DNA of 64,000 bases, taken from contig JAGKQI010000046.1 of assembly GCA_018806915.1 (NCBI GenBank), positions 1,364,001 to 1,428,000 on the forward strand, in the 5' to 3' direction. Within the stretch, counting starts at the first letter, position 1. The number at the start of each line of letters is the position of its first letter. The position numbers and the translations under genes are program-made. Under the pieces are notes generated by a model. The model had not been told where the DNA came from. It was given only the letters and a program-made list of their open reading frames with translations, and did not search any database. This document shows, piece by piece, positions 19,619 to 31,181 of this stretch. This DNA is from Phytophthora colocasiae (lineage: Eukaryota > Oomycota > Peronosporomycetes > Peronosporales > Peronosporaceae).

Positions 19619-20981
19619 ATGATGACCGACCCGGACGTGCTCGAGGCCGCCAAGGAGGGCCTCCACCAGCGTGACGGTAATTCCAGTGACAATGATGCAG
19701 CTGAGACCACCGACGCATTCCACGACGAAGGTGACGACCCGCAGCGGCTCACGGTGCAGTCGCTGCCCTACGTTAAGTGTCGAGAGAGCGTGAGCGCCGT
19801 GTTCAGCTTCGACTCGGCAGCACGCCGTCGCATCTCACTAGCCTCCACTACCACATCTGACACAGCCAACTCGTCGCCCGAACACGCCGACAAGTTCCCC
19901 ACGTCGCTCTCGTACTCGGTTCCGTCCACTACGTTGGTGACCAACACTCCGCGCGGACGACCTGCCGTGGACGTCATCGCCACCTACATGAACACATGCG
20001 ACCAGCGCACGGTGAAATCGGAGCTAATGCGCGCCCACGCCCACTTTGCGTCTCCTCGAGGTACGGAACAGCCGCGATGAACTTGAATTCTTGCTGCCTG
20101 CTGTGCTTGAAGTTGACGTAGGAACTGACTGGGGTGATTTGGTGTCTTGTCTTGTCGTTGGGACGTTTGTGTTGCGTTGTTGCTTTCGTGGTGAAGGTGG
20201 CCCGACGTCGCGCATCCGCTCGTCTTCCATTATGAGCAAGGAGGGCAGCGCCGAGTGGGGCTGGTTTGCAGACATCGATTCAAGTAGCGAGAGCTGGGGC
20301 GGCGACGGCTCCATCCACTCTCTGCGGCGCCGGCTAAGTGCTGATCTGGGACTTATCGACGTGGGCAACGTTCACGTCTTGGGCGATGAACAGACAAACA
20401 CACGCATCACAGCAGCGCACAAGACGTTTACTATCGTCACAGAAGGCAACAGCAAGGTGGTCTCCGCTACGGTGTCCATCCCAAAGTTCCGTATCGTGCA
20501 GTCGCGCTCAGGCGCCGATCGCCATGCGCAGTATTTAATCACCCTCATGCTCGGCAAGGAGCTGTATGCAGACTGGCGTCGATATTCGGAGTTCGGGGAG
20601 CTCGTCAAGACGCTTGATGAGCAGCGCTACACGCGGACACAAGACGCGTGGGCACGGATCGAGACACGCTGGTTCAATCGGTTAGAGCCGTCGTATCTGC
20701 ACCAGAAGTGCATCACGCTGGAAAACTTCATGCGTGAGCTCATGTATGAGTCAAACGAGCCGACTGTGCTGATCAACTTCCTCGGTGGCTACATGGGCAA
20801 GGTAAACGCGCGACCTACGGACCCTGTAGCGTACCGTCCTGCTGCACAACTGCCAAAAGAGCTTCGCCCACCACAGCCACGTCACGAGCGAGAACTGTTT
20901 GAGAAGATGTGGGCCGAGAACTTTAAACGATCACACGTGGACTACTCAGGAACAGTGCCGGCGACCCAGACGGCAAGCTAG
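19619..20981 (+). CDS. PX-domain (phosphoinositide-binding) protein
   Basis: Exons 19619-20060 and 20197-20981 join in frame across a 136-bp GT-AG intron and give 408 residues from the first ATG. The first half is Ser/Thr-rich and probably disordered. The second half holds a PX domain at about residues 230-345: a beta strand FRIVQSR, then AQYLITLMLGKELYADWRRYSEF with the Arg-Arg-Tyr-Ser-x-Phe motif that binds phosphatidylinositol 3-phosphate head groups. A helical part follows (FMRELMYESNEPTVLINFLGGY). The C-terminus is Pro/Arg-rich. A role in endosomal sorting or membrane recruitment is inferred from the family. Coding seems to extend upstream of this ATG, so the N-terminus is uncertain. It converges with the next gene (103 bp). 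Confidence 0.8.
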
Positions 20982-21084
20982 ACAGGGAAGAGTGGTGAAT
21001 GGGACAACGTAATGCCCGCTAATTGATTATTCGTGTAGAGGTCGCGCTTCCCATGCGCGCTAGCTTTTCAAATGGGACTTGAGA

Positions 21085-21989
21085 TTAAAGACCTCCAATC
21101 TGATAATGAGAGCAGAGCTCGTGCTGGTAGATGATGAGGTCAGGGATATGGGAGATATCGCGCAAGTAGAAAAACTGTGCAATCCGTGACTGGGCAATGA
21201 TCGGGAACAGCCACGGAGACACCTGCAGTGCATTACAACGTCATTAGTTTGGTGTTGGACTAGGAACAGATCGGGAATCATACGCACCGAAGAAACCAGC
21301 GTGTGCCAAAAGAATCCAACGACGATTCCGACAATTGCGCCCACTGCGACTTGGTCCTTCGTGTGGTAGCCCAAGCGTACTCGAGAGTAACAGGTAAATA
21401 CTGCTAGGAAAATGCACCCGACGATCGTGAACCACTGCTCAATGTAGCGATGCGAGTTCAATCTACAGCGACAACACGCATCGGTTCAGCTTTCCGGTGA
21501 TTCAAGACTGTAGACGAACGGACCACCTAAATACCTTGAATACGTGTAGGCGACAGCGTACGAGGCGAAGTAGGAAATGAATTGTGAGTGGGCTGAGGGC
21601 ATCCCTGAACCGCTCATACGTGCTCCATTCGGTCGCTGCTGGTTAATCGTCTTCTTGAGGACCTTATTGATCACCTCGCTGATAATCTGCCAACAGTGCG
21701 TTAGTTCTTCACAAACCACAGCTAGATGATCAACCGCCTTCTTACCTGACCGAGAAACATACTGACGCTGTCCAAGTCGCGTTGGAAAATGACGAGCGTC
21801 ACGTGCATGAGCGTCACGAAGCTGCAAAAGTGACAAGCGTTACTATAGAACCCAGTCCACGAGACCTGAGTGAGCTGCGTACACTGGCGATAGCGTGAAG
21901 AGCGCCAGGATGACGCCGAACCGGTCAGTTGGGTCGTACATGACCCATGTGAGCTCGAAGGCCTTGAGCGCCTTGTCCTTGGCGGCCAT
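21085..21989 (-). CDS. DOLPP1: dolichyl-diphosphatase (PAP2 family), copy A
   Basis: Five exons (21989-21883, 21821-21746, 21686-21535, 21462-21288, 21222-21085) join in frame to 215 residues. All introns are short and GT-AG. The product opens with FELTWVMYDPTDRFG and has four or five hydrophobic helices. It carries the three PAP2 phosphatase motifs: KVLKKTINQQRP (Lys...Arg-Pro), SGMPSAHSQF (the SAH box), and RVRLGYHTKDQV (Arg...His). DOLPP1 removes phosphate from dolichyl diphosphate on the lumenal ER face, so the lipid carrier can be reused in N-glycosylation. Copy B lies directly upstream on the same strand with the same exon pattern, so the pair is a tandem duplication. Confidence 0.9.
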
Positions 21990-22232
21990 GACACGACTTC
22001 GTGAACTCTGGCAATCTCACGAATGGCGCCACGTTTTGCTGCGGAGCCAACCAGTGCGATTTGCATCCTTGTTGTAAAGCAGGGTTTGACCGAGCTGACA
22101 ATATCATGGTATCATAACAGCGCTCAACAGGAGATGAATAATGAGGTCAATCCACACTCACCAGTTGAACAAGTTCCTATTTTATTTACCACGTTCGAGG
22201 ACGAGTTGAGGATTCCCGTGTGCTTCACACAA

Positions 22233-23159
22233 CTACTGCGACTTTTTCTTAAGAGAAGCAGCAGCAGTCTTGGAGCACATTTCGTGTTGGTAGACCGTCA
22301 GGTCCGAGATGTGAGAGATGTCGCGCACGTAGAAGAACTTGGCAAGGCGAGATTCAGCTACCCAGGGGAACAGACCAGGGGATACCTGTGAGTAGTTGAA
22401 ATTGAATGCAATTAGAAATGTCCATGACAACAATTCTTCAACATCGAGTAACATACCGCAGCGACAAGGGCGTACCAGATAGCCCCAGAAAGAGCCCCAA
22501 CAGCCGCACCAACCAATACTTGGTCTGTCGAGTGATAGTTCAGGTGGATTCGCGAGTAGCAGGTTAAAGCTGCTGCTGCAATGGCACCGAAGATTGTAAA
22601 CCACTGCTCCAAACGTCGAAGCGAGTTCAATCTGACAGCAACAGAAAAAAAAACCTTCAGCATATCAATGTACGGAACAAGTAGAACCTTCAGACTACCC
22701 ACCGCTTCCACGTGTAGATAACAACATAGGTGGCAAAGAATCCCATGAACTGAGAGTGAGCTGACGGCATCCCTGGTCCGCTCATGTATGCGCCGTCAGG
22801 CCGCGGCTGATTAATGAGCTTTTTGAGTACTTTATTAAGCACAACACACACAAGCTGGTAGCATCAACGTATTAAATCAGGAAAATCATTACAATAATCG
22901 AGTAGTGTCTCTCACTTGTCCAATGAGCATTGCGATGCTGTCCAAATCCCGTTGCGAGGCGATGATAGAGAAGTAAACGATCACCAAAAAGCTACAGAAG
23001 GTGTCAATACCCAGTAATACAACAGAAACCTCGAACAGGGCACTTGACGCACATGGGGGACAGTGTGAAGAGTGCCAGCATGGCCCCAAACGGGTCCGTG
23101 GGGTCGTACACGACCCATGTGAGCTCGAACTCTTGCACAGTCTTGGCAGCGTCCTCCAT
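22233..23159 (-). CDS. DOLPP1: dolichyl-diphosphatase (PAP2 family), copy B
   Basis: The exon layout is the same as in copy A. It opens MEDAAKTVQEFELTWVVYDPTDPFG, with the first donor after SPM at about 23050. The middle exons carry the PAP2 motifs KVLKKLINQPRP, SGPGMPSAHSQF and SRIHLNYHSTDQV, and the last exon ends in a Ser/Lys tail. All catalytic residues seem to be present, so it should be active. Differences from copy A are spread along the protein (for example SGSG to SGPG, LGYHTKD to LNYHSTD), so the duplication is not recent. Its start codon is only 68 bp from the divergent BTAF1 start. Confidence 0.88.
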
Positions 23160-23227
23160 TTTGAAGTGACGTCACTGACGTCCATCAATGAGGTCACTCT
23201 TTTGCAGTAAAATAGTGACATTTCTCA
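23160..23227. promoter_or_regulatory. short divergent promoter between DOLPP1-B and BTAF1
   Basis: Only 68 bp separate the two start codons. Transcription of both genes must start within it or inside the neighbour's 5' end. No TATA box is evident. The function is inferred from gene layout only. Confidence 0.5.
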
Positions 23228-26200
23228 ATGAGCGCGCAGACTACCCGCCTTGAAAGTCTCTTCCTGCTTGTACGAGGTCTGTAGAGCTGCTTGGACCAAG
23301 ATAATGCGATCAGCAGAAGCGCATACATTTCCTCCATCTAATCATGTATGTATTGTGTCTGTGGAGCAGATGGAAGCAGCGCACAGATCAGGGAGAATGC
23401 AGCCGAGAAGTTGGGCGAAGTCGCAGTGCGTTCTCCCGCCTATTGTGCGTCCATTCTACAGCAACTGCGGCCTTTAATTGTAGATAAGGAGTGGGAGATC
23501 CGAGTGGCAGCTTCCAAGTGTCTTAATGTTGTGGCACGCTCTTTGCGGACTGAGGACGAAAACGTCGCTGATGTCTTTGCATTCGTCTCCCGTACGTGTT
23601 GATGGCTGCATTGGAAGATATTTAAGAGGCTGGCACTATGCACAATGTTGATTGTTTGCTGCAGTTGGTGATCAAATAAGTGCTGGTGTAGCTTTGAGTC
23701 TGAAGACGGTTGACATCAAGAAAGTGGTGAAGGAGGGGGCACCTCTACTGCGTAGTGGAGGAGAAGTACGTGCATAAAGGAGATGGAAATACGAATGACA
23801 TAACTGAGGGATATTCATTGCTGTTATAGGAGTACCAGTACGCAACTAACTTGACGGAGGAAGAGCGGCGCATTTATGCGGTGAAGCAGCGGCGTTTGTT
23901 GCTGAAACGTCTAAGTGGAGCGGGAGGACCCATCTGGAAAACGCGCGAAGACTCATTGACAAAACAGCTTCTCCCACGACTCAACCGAGATCGTACGTAC
24001 AGCTATAATGGAGAATGACACAGGGTTGTACTGATTTCTGTCGATAAATTGAAGATGCGCAGGAAATTGCTGACGATATCGTGGTTAGTGACATACAGCC
24101 TAGTGTTGAAGAGGAGTCTGTAACAACTACCAGCCAAAAACAAGCGAGTGAATTGTTGTCCATCCCAGGACGATCCAAACGTCGCTCTGTAGATGACACC
24201 GCTCAATCGAGAAACGATGGCAAGCGGGTGAAAATTGCTCATGATTCTGACGTGGTTATGAAGTCTGAAGGTGACCTTGATCAAGTGGACGGAAACTCTA
24301 ACCCGCAATCAAAGGCTACACTCGTTGCAGGTATAGTATCTGATCTGTTGGAGAGTATGTTTGATTCCAAGTGGGAAGTTCGTCACGGATCCGTCTTGTC
24401 ATTGCGACAAATACTCATGGCAGCTCAATTCACAGCTGCCGTTGTTGCAGATCGGCCTGCGATGAATAAGGCGTTCCAGAGAAGTTTTATTGACAAATGG
24501 CTAGAAGAATGCTTGGTTCGGTGCATCTGTGTGCTAGCTCTGGATCAATTTGTGGATTACTCAGCAGACGGCTCAATATCCCCCGTACGCGAGGTTTGTG
24601 CGCAAGTGTTCGGCATTTTTTTGGGCAGTCTTTCCAGTGAAGATATCCTTGTTGGTTACTTGCAAGTAGTGCGGACATTATTCAGTGGATCAACGTGGCA
24701 GGCGTGCCATGGTGGATTGCTCGGATTGAAATATTTAGTTCGAGCTCATGCCAGTCATGCTCAAGCGCTGATTCCGCTCTTTTTTGACGATATTGTGACT
24801 GCATTTTCTCCTCCCGATTCAGAAGAGGACGTGCTAGTTCTAGCCGCAGAGATGTTCCAGGACTTTGTATCATTCTTGGACCGGGTTGAACACGGAAAAA
24901 TAACGAAGACTGCCTTACTACTGTGGAAATCCCTGGGTGTTCATGAAAGAACTGGCCTGGTCACCGCAGGCATAGTCCAAGCGCTGAGTGCCTGGTATAG
25001 TCACTCTAAGGTTGCGAGGCTGTTGCACGGCAACGCTGATGTACAGACATCAATCTGGCAGAACTTATCGTTTACGATCCCAATGCTTCACCACCATTCA
25101 CAGTCTGTCCGAGCATCCAGCGCGACGTGTGTGGCAACCATATTCTCGAGTGAATTTTCATCTTCAAAGTCCAGTCCTTCCGATTTTGCTAGAGTTTTTC
25201 TGCCTCACTTGCTGCTTCAATTGCTTTTAGAGAAAGATGTGTCTGTACGACGGAGCCTGCTTTCTGCGTGGCAAAAAGTGGTATCCAGCCTGTCAAAAGA
25301 AGATCTATTCCAGCCTGTCATTACAGACCAATTACCAAAGTGGATGGAGCTGCTGTGGTCTACGCATGGAATTGAATGTTTGAACGTTAAAATGGTCAAG
25401 TCAGATGGGACTGTGTCCGATAAAGTTGCGGTTAGTTCTCCAGACAATGCAATACGAGACAATTTGTCTTCTCGTATAGCGTTTGCTGAGGCCATCGGGT
25501 TTGCTGCTTGCCACATTCCACTATCTTCCTCATGCATGGCAAAGTTGATTGAGTTAGCTCACGATGGTATCAATAGCAATTCTGGAGAGCGACAGTGTGG
25601 CGTACTATTAGCGTTGTCGAAATGGAGCTACTATGAGAAGCAACTGAACAGTGAAAAGCTGCAAGACCGACTCCAACGAATTCAACATCTTCAGACTGCG
25701 GTCGGATCATTGCTGAATTCTTTTGCAAATAGTCAATGGAGGACAATTCGGTCTGTTGCAGCGACTGGAAGGACATCAGTATTTTACAGCGAACAATTTG
25801 GATCGTTGAAACGCGTTGTGCAGATGGAAGCTCGAATTATTGACGTTTTCTCTGCTGTAGGTATCTCACTACTACCTGCAATAAAAGCCGACTCGGGATC
25901 CACGGCAGATATTTCTCGACAGATCGCTGAACACATTGCTCTCTTTCCTTACGATAGATTGCAGAGTCATCCAGAAGAGTTTGAATTGGCCCACTTCAAG
26001 CGTCAAGACCTCTTTTTGGTGGATGAACTGGTTCAGCAAAGTTTTTCCCGTTTTTACCATCGAATTCAAGGTCTGGGCAGTGGTGCGTACTACGAGCTAC
26101 TTCCGATTCCCAAAAAGTGTGGCTTTCTCGTCAAGGCGCTGATGAATTCAGTCAAAGAAGAGGAAGAAGAAGCCTATCGTGAAGTTGCAGCACAAGCTAT

Positions 26201-28835
26201 CGCAGGCTTTGTAGTGGATCAGGCGTCCGTTCAAAAGAAATGTGTCGCGAAAATTATCTCTAACCTGTGCAACAGTGCTGGTGCACTAATTGGTGAATGT
26301 AATTCTCAGAAGAATAACCCCTCTGCTGCTCTTAAGAAGACACAAGTCCGCGTAGCAGGAGCTGAAGCTGCACTGCGTGAAATTTGTAAGCAGGGCGAAG
26401 GTTCTCTTTTTGAAACGTGTCGTGCATTGGAGGAAGTCATCTCTAAGGCGTGGAACCATCCAGGTGCTGACGACCGCACTATTCAACGATGCATGCACTT
26501 GATTACGCTGGTGATTCCTCACATTGATAGCGGCGCAATGACAACCTGTTTGTCATGGCTAGATCGACTAGCAGTTTTGACGCAGCAGCCGTATGAAAAT
26601 TCTGAATCAAGGCGTGCTGTGGCTCATGCCATTGCAACAATTTGCAAGAAAGCTGAAGGCCAGCAGCGTGAAAACGCGATGCTAGTTGTATACAAGTCAG
26701 TCTTCATGACATTTTCAAAGGAAGGAAGTGCAGACACCTCTTGTAACACCGAATCACTTGAAGGTGCAGTGATGGTGCTTGATCGAATCGTTCACACTCT
26801 TGGCTCGCACTTGATGCCATATGTCCCCAGCCTCGTTCATTACGCTATGAAGACCATGAGTTCCCAGTTCAAACACATTCGTACGCTTGCAGCTGGGGCG
26901 TTTGCTGATCTGGTTCCGTTGATTCCACTTCAAATGGATCTCGAGCTTCGTGATTCAGACCATATAATGCCCGACTCGCTGAGAGAAATTGTATCCCAAA
27001 ACACTGTTTCCCGCAGCTTTCTGGGTAGCTTCACCGAAGGGAAGGCCATTCAGCCCATCGATATGAAGTCTTATCTATCCCCAAACACTACTTTACGTGT
27101 TTACCAGCAGCACGGCGTAGACTGGTTGTGTTTTATGGCCAAGAACAATCTCCATGGAATTCTCGCTGATGATATGGGTCTTGGAAAAACTTTACAGTCG
27201 TTGTCCGCTATTGCGGCCACCCTTGGAAGCAGTGGTGTTGCAAGACCTTGCATTATTTTGTGCCCACCAATTATCGTTCATCACTGGATTCAGGAGGTCA
27301 AGAAATACATCCCAAGTGCCTTCAAGACCATTATCGACTATTCACTGTCTGCAAGTGAACGAAAGTCTTTGAATCACGGGAAGGGTATTCTGTCTTCAAC
27401 TTGCGGATCAACACTGATTGTGACGACCTACTCCATCTTACGTAGCGACATCAAGGTCTTGAGCAAGATTGACTATTCTTTTGCTGTGCTTGATGAGGCT
27501 CATTTGATCCGGAATCCATCTACGGCGCTCTTTCGTGCTGTATTGGAACTTCGAGCATCGCATCGTGTTGCCTTAAGTGGTACTCCTTTGCAGAATAACG
27601 TCACTGACTTGTGGGCTCTGTTCGAGTTCCTGATGCCTGGATACTTAGGAGATTTCACAATGTTTCGTCTTGAGTTTGTCCTTCCGATCACAAAGTCAAA
27701 GGAGAGAAACGCTACACCGAAACAAAAAGAGTTGGCAGCCATTGCTATCGCAAAACTTCACCAAAAAGTGTTGCCGTTCATTCTTCGGCGAACAAAAGAC
27801 CAGGTGTTGGAAGAACTGCCCCCCAAAATTATCTCCAATGTGTTGCTGCCTCTGTCTCCGCTGCAGAAACGACTTTACTCATTGGCATCATCAAATGATG
27901 GAAGATCGTCGAAGCCGCGTGAAAAGAATACGGATGCGAAGCCATTGACCAACGTTCTGACGAACCTGCAATTACTACGCAAGATTTGCGTACATCCAGC
28001 ACTGGTTGCTAGCAGTATCGTGACAAGTGCTTTAAGTGCCGAGGAAAAGGGATCACTTCACGATTGGAAGAGCTCGGGTAAAATGACTGGATTGCGGGAT
28101 CTTTTGGTAGAGTGCTGCGATATGGTTGCGTGGGATCAAGAGACCCGTCAAAGTGCCGGCGATGTGGACGACAGCAGTATTTCTCCGCATCGATGTCTGG
28201 TTTTCGCTCATCTGCAAAAGACACTCGACCTCACTGAACAAATGTTTCGAGACGCATTGCCTGCAGTAACTTACCGTCGCCTTGACGGGCAAACACCGCT
28301 TGCCAAGCGTGCAGACATCGTCCAGCACTTTAATGCTGATCCATCGATCGATATCTTGCTGTTGACTACTTCAGTCGGCGGGCTTGGACTCACTCTCACC
28401 GGAGCTGACACCGTCATTTTTATCGAGCATTCTTGGAATCCGTTTGTAGATCTGCAGGCAATGGATCGAGCTCACCGTATTGGTCAGAAGCGAACTGTTC
28501 GGGTCTTTCGTTTGATCATGGAGGAATCGCTCGAAGAACACATAATGAACCTCCAAGAGTTCAAGGAAAAAGTTGCGGCTACAGTTGTGCAAAAGAGTGA
28601 TGGCCAAAGCAGCATGAACACGAACACGAAAGGAGTACTTAATCTACTGCAGACATCATCGTCTGCAGTAGCTGCGAAGGAGATTCGTGCAGTAGCTGAA
28701 GTAAAGGAGAACAACGAGCAACATGTTGCCACGGCACTCCCACAGGCAGCCCAAGAACTACTCGATCAGATCGGAGAGTTGTGGGATGAGTCTCAGTACG
28801 AGTCCTTGGCTTTTCCGGAACTAACCGACGAGTAG
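23228..28835 (+). CDS. BTAF1: TATA-binding-protein-associated ATPase BTAF1/Mot1
   Basis: Exons 23228-23276, 23367-23591, 23665-23765, 23830-23992 and 24055-28835 join in frame to 1772 residues. Mot1/BTAF1 uses ATP to strip TBP from DNA in the nucleus. The N-terminus matches the family (RLESLFLL...IRENAAEKLGEV) and is followed by many HEAT-like helical repeats up to about residue 1180. The C-terminal Snf2 ATPase has DDMGLGKTLQ (Walker A), DEAH (motif II), SGTPLQN (III), LDGQT, and DRAHRIGQKR (VI). Length and order match the family (about 1850-1900). Intron 1 uses donor G|GTCTGT, chosen because it keeps the family's N-terminal alignment. No breaks are seen. It is convergent with PUS10 (69 bp). 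Confidence 0.95.
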
Positions 28836-28904
28836 AAATTCAAGGTGAGCAATCAATAGAACTATCTCTATGTATTGGGTTGGGAATACTATGCGAGTCC
28901 GTTG

Positions 28905-30888
28905 TTACTGAGCATCAATGAGGCTTTCGACGTCAAGTTGAATGATGTCTGCATCGCAGCCCTACAAGGACAATGAGCAAGTCTGTCAGTAACCTTTATA
29001 CATACACTGCACATACAGCTGCTTACGCACCAAGATTGAAGCGACATTGGGGTTGGTTCGCCCTCGGTCTCCGTGCACGAACTCCTTGACATACGTGCCA
29101 GCAGAAGTTGTGAGGCGCAGTAACATGTAGTGTTTGTTAAGCACCTCACACTTAGCAGCATGGATAATCTTCGGCCGCGTCATCAGTGTTCGGCGATGTA
29201 GCACACGGATAGGAGTTTGCTGCTGAATGGTAAGGTCTTGAATCGCGTCAATCTTCGCAACCGCCTCAGGTGTCAAGATTCCTTCCGACCAAACAACGCA
29301 GCTAAAAAACATGAAATCAGCACCTCATTAGATAGAAATCAAGGCAAACTTACAGCCATACACCGTACCAGTACGTCTTCTTCTTCGAGTCAGCGCCAGC
29401 CTGGAGCCCTGCAAAGTAATCCTTTGTGGAACTCCTGACTTGGGCAATCTCAACAGCGCCATTGTTTGCTTCATTCACCGCGTTTTGGATCTGGTCGTAC
29501 TCGGATTGATCCAGGTATGCTTTCTTGGCATCTACAAGAAGAAACAATTAGGCGGTGAGAAACTGCCCATTAAACACAATTCTACTTCACATATAGTTCA
29601 GTCCCACACGACTGAGTTAATACGCACCCAAGATCTCTAAAATGAACGGTCTTCCGTTTCCAAGCATGCGCACATCGACATCTTCACGCCCTGCAGTGTG
29701 AAACTTGTATCCCGCACCCCGGAAGAAAGGCAGAGCGATATCGCCAATGCATTCTTCCACCGAGGACTCACCCATCCGTTCACCGTCCAAAACCCACGGT
29801 GTCTGACTGAGTCCGCGCTGGAATTTGAGGTATCGACCCTGCATGTACACAGAGTCACGTTCAAAGGTGGCCACAGATTCGGGTGCAGTCGTGAGCCGAG
29901 CCGGCGGACTCTTGATCGTGTCAGGCATATTTGAAAGCGCTGCAAGAGCACGAGAAACTGCACCAAAGCCATCGAAAACAGGAGGAGGCCCGCGACCGCG
30001 CTTTCGAGTCCCCTCTAGCTGCTTCTGTAGTTTGACACAGGGATCAAAGTAAGTATAAATATGCAAGTTAATGAGATTTATCGCTGTACCTTGATGGCGG
30101 GAATCTGGCGCACTTCGTCAGCGGATTCATCATGCTTGATGTCGATAAGCACTGCAAATTCACTTCCATTTACGCAATCTGCATTCTTGAGCATCCGCGC
30201 TATGGAAGGTGCCAGGAAGGACTGTCCGATGCAAATGCAAACAGGATGAGAGGAGAGCTTCAATGTAAAACAAACTATGGTATGCAATCTCACCTTTAGC
30301 ACATCCTTCATATCAAACGGCATTTTGCGCGAGAAGTTGTCAACATTTGAGCGTAGATATTTGAGCAACGAATACTCGCGTAGCAGAACCACACTGGGCA
30401 ACTTGATGTTGAGCGAAAAGGCCTTCACGTCGTAGTCTGCCTTCTCCACGAATTGCCGCACATCAGCCAATATCTTCTCATGGAATACCTCATTCAGCAC
30501 ACCCACACAACATGTGCAACCTAATATATCAAATCGTGAGTTCAACATGACATTAAACCTTGTTGACACATTCAGCTTACCAGAAACGTCCTGCGGTTCG
30601 AACTCCACGCTACTTTCCTGTGCATATTCATGTACAGCCTCCACCAGTTTTTCTTCCGAGCAGCTGCACATATAAACATAACAAAATGTGCAGCAGAACG
30701 TAAGTTAATGACTGGCAGCTGCCACTTGACTGTTTAATGTCTGTCGTGCAATCCACTCACGCATAGACGTCCGAGTCTTCGACGTCCGCAAAGCGAAGGC
30801 AGCAACGCACGCATACACCAAGTTCGCGTGCACGTAGCAGCGCTGTGGCGGACAGCAGGCCGCCGCGTAGCGCACCCAAGAGGTCCAT
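28905..30888 (-). CDS. PUS10: tRNA pseudouridine synthase PUS10
   Basis: Eight exons (30888-30761, 30663-30581, 30520-30294, 30221-30090, 30024-29628, 29531-29354, 29301-29031, 28961-28905) join in frame to 490 residues. PUS10 makes pseudouridine 54/55 in the T loop of tRNA in archaea and eukaryotes. The N-terminus has the paired zinc cysteines (CVRCCLRF, later CTCCVGVL) and a THUMP-like region. The catalytic domain has LSQTPWVLDGER, the aspartate loop AGREDVDVRMLGNGRPF, and the C-terminal VHGDRGRTNPN, all typical of PUS10. The short last exon ends in the conserved IIQLDVESL. The start gives MDLLGALRGGLL. It diverges from the LIM gene. Confidence 0.93.
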
Positions 30889-31181
30889 GGCTGACGTTGA
30901 TACAGCACACTCCAGTCAACCGCTTTGTGGTAAAATTGACCAATAAGTGACGTGGTCTACTCGCCTTTTCTGCCAATCGTCGTGTTGATGTGTGGATCGT
31001 TTACTCCCCATACAAATCTCCATACAAAAGCCCAAACAGCCCGGCTCTCCGTCAGCCGATTTTCAGTCGACGATCGACGTGGTAGCGGCGTCGTCAAGAG
31101 CAGCACCCAAAGGGGAGGGGGGGACCGCCATAGCAGCAGTCAGTAGCGCACTCGGCGACGGACAGAGAAGGCGAACGAGCA
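30889..31181. promoter_or_regulatory. divergent intergenic region PUS10 / LIM-SH3 gene
   Basis: 293 bp between two divergent start codons; presumed to hold both promoters. A pyrimidine-poor, G-rich run (about 31110-31130) is visible. No specific factor site is claimed. Confidence 0.45.

Noticed and set aside
21821..21883. Donor near the end of GTTCTATA|GTAACG for intron 1 of DOLPP1-A
   Set aside because: It would leave an intron of about 22 bases. The donor GTACGC at 21882 gives a normal intron and matches copy B.
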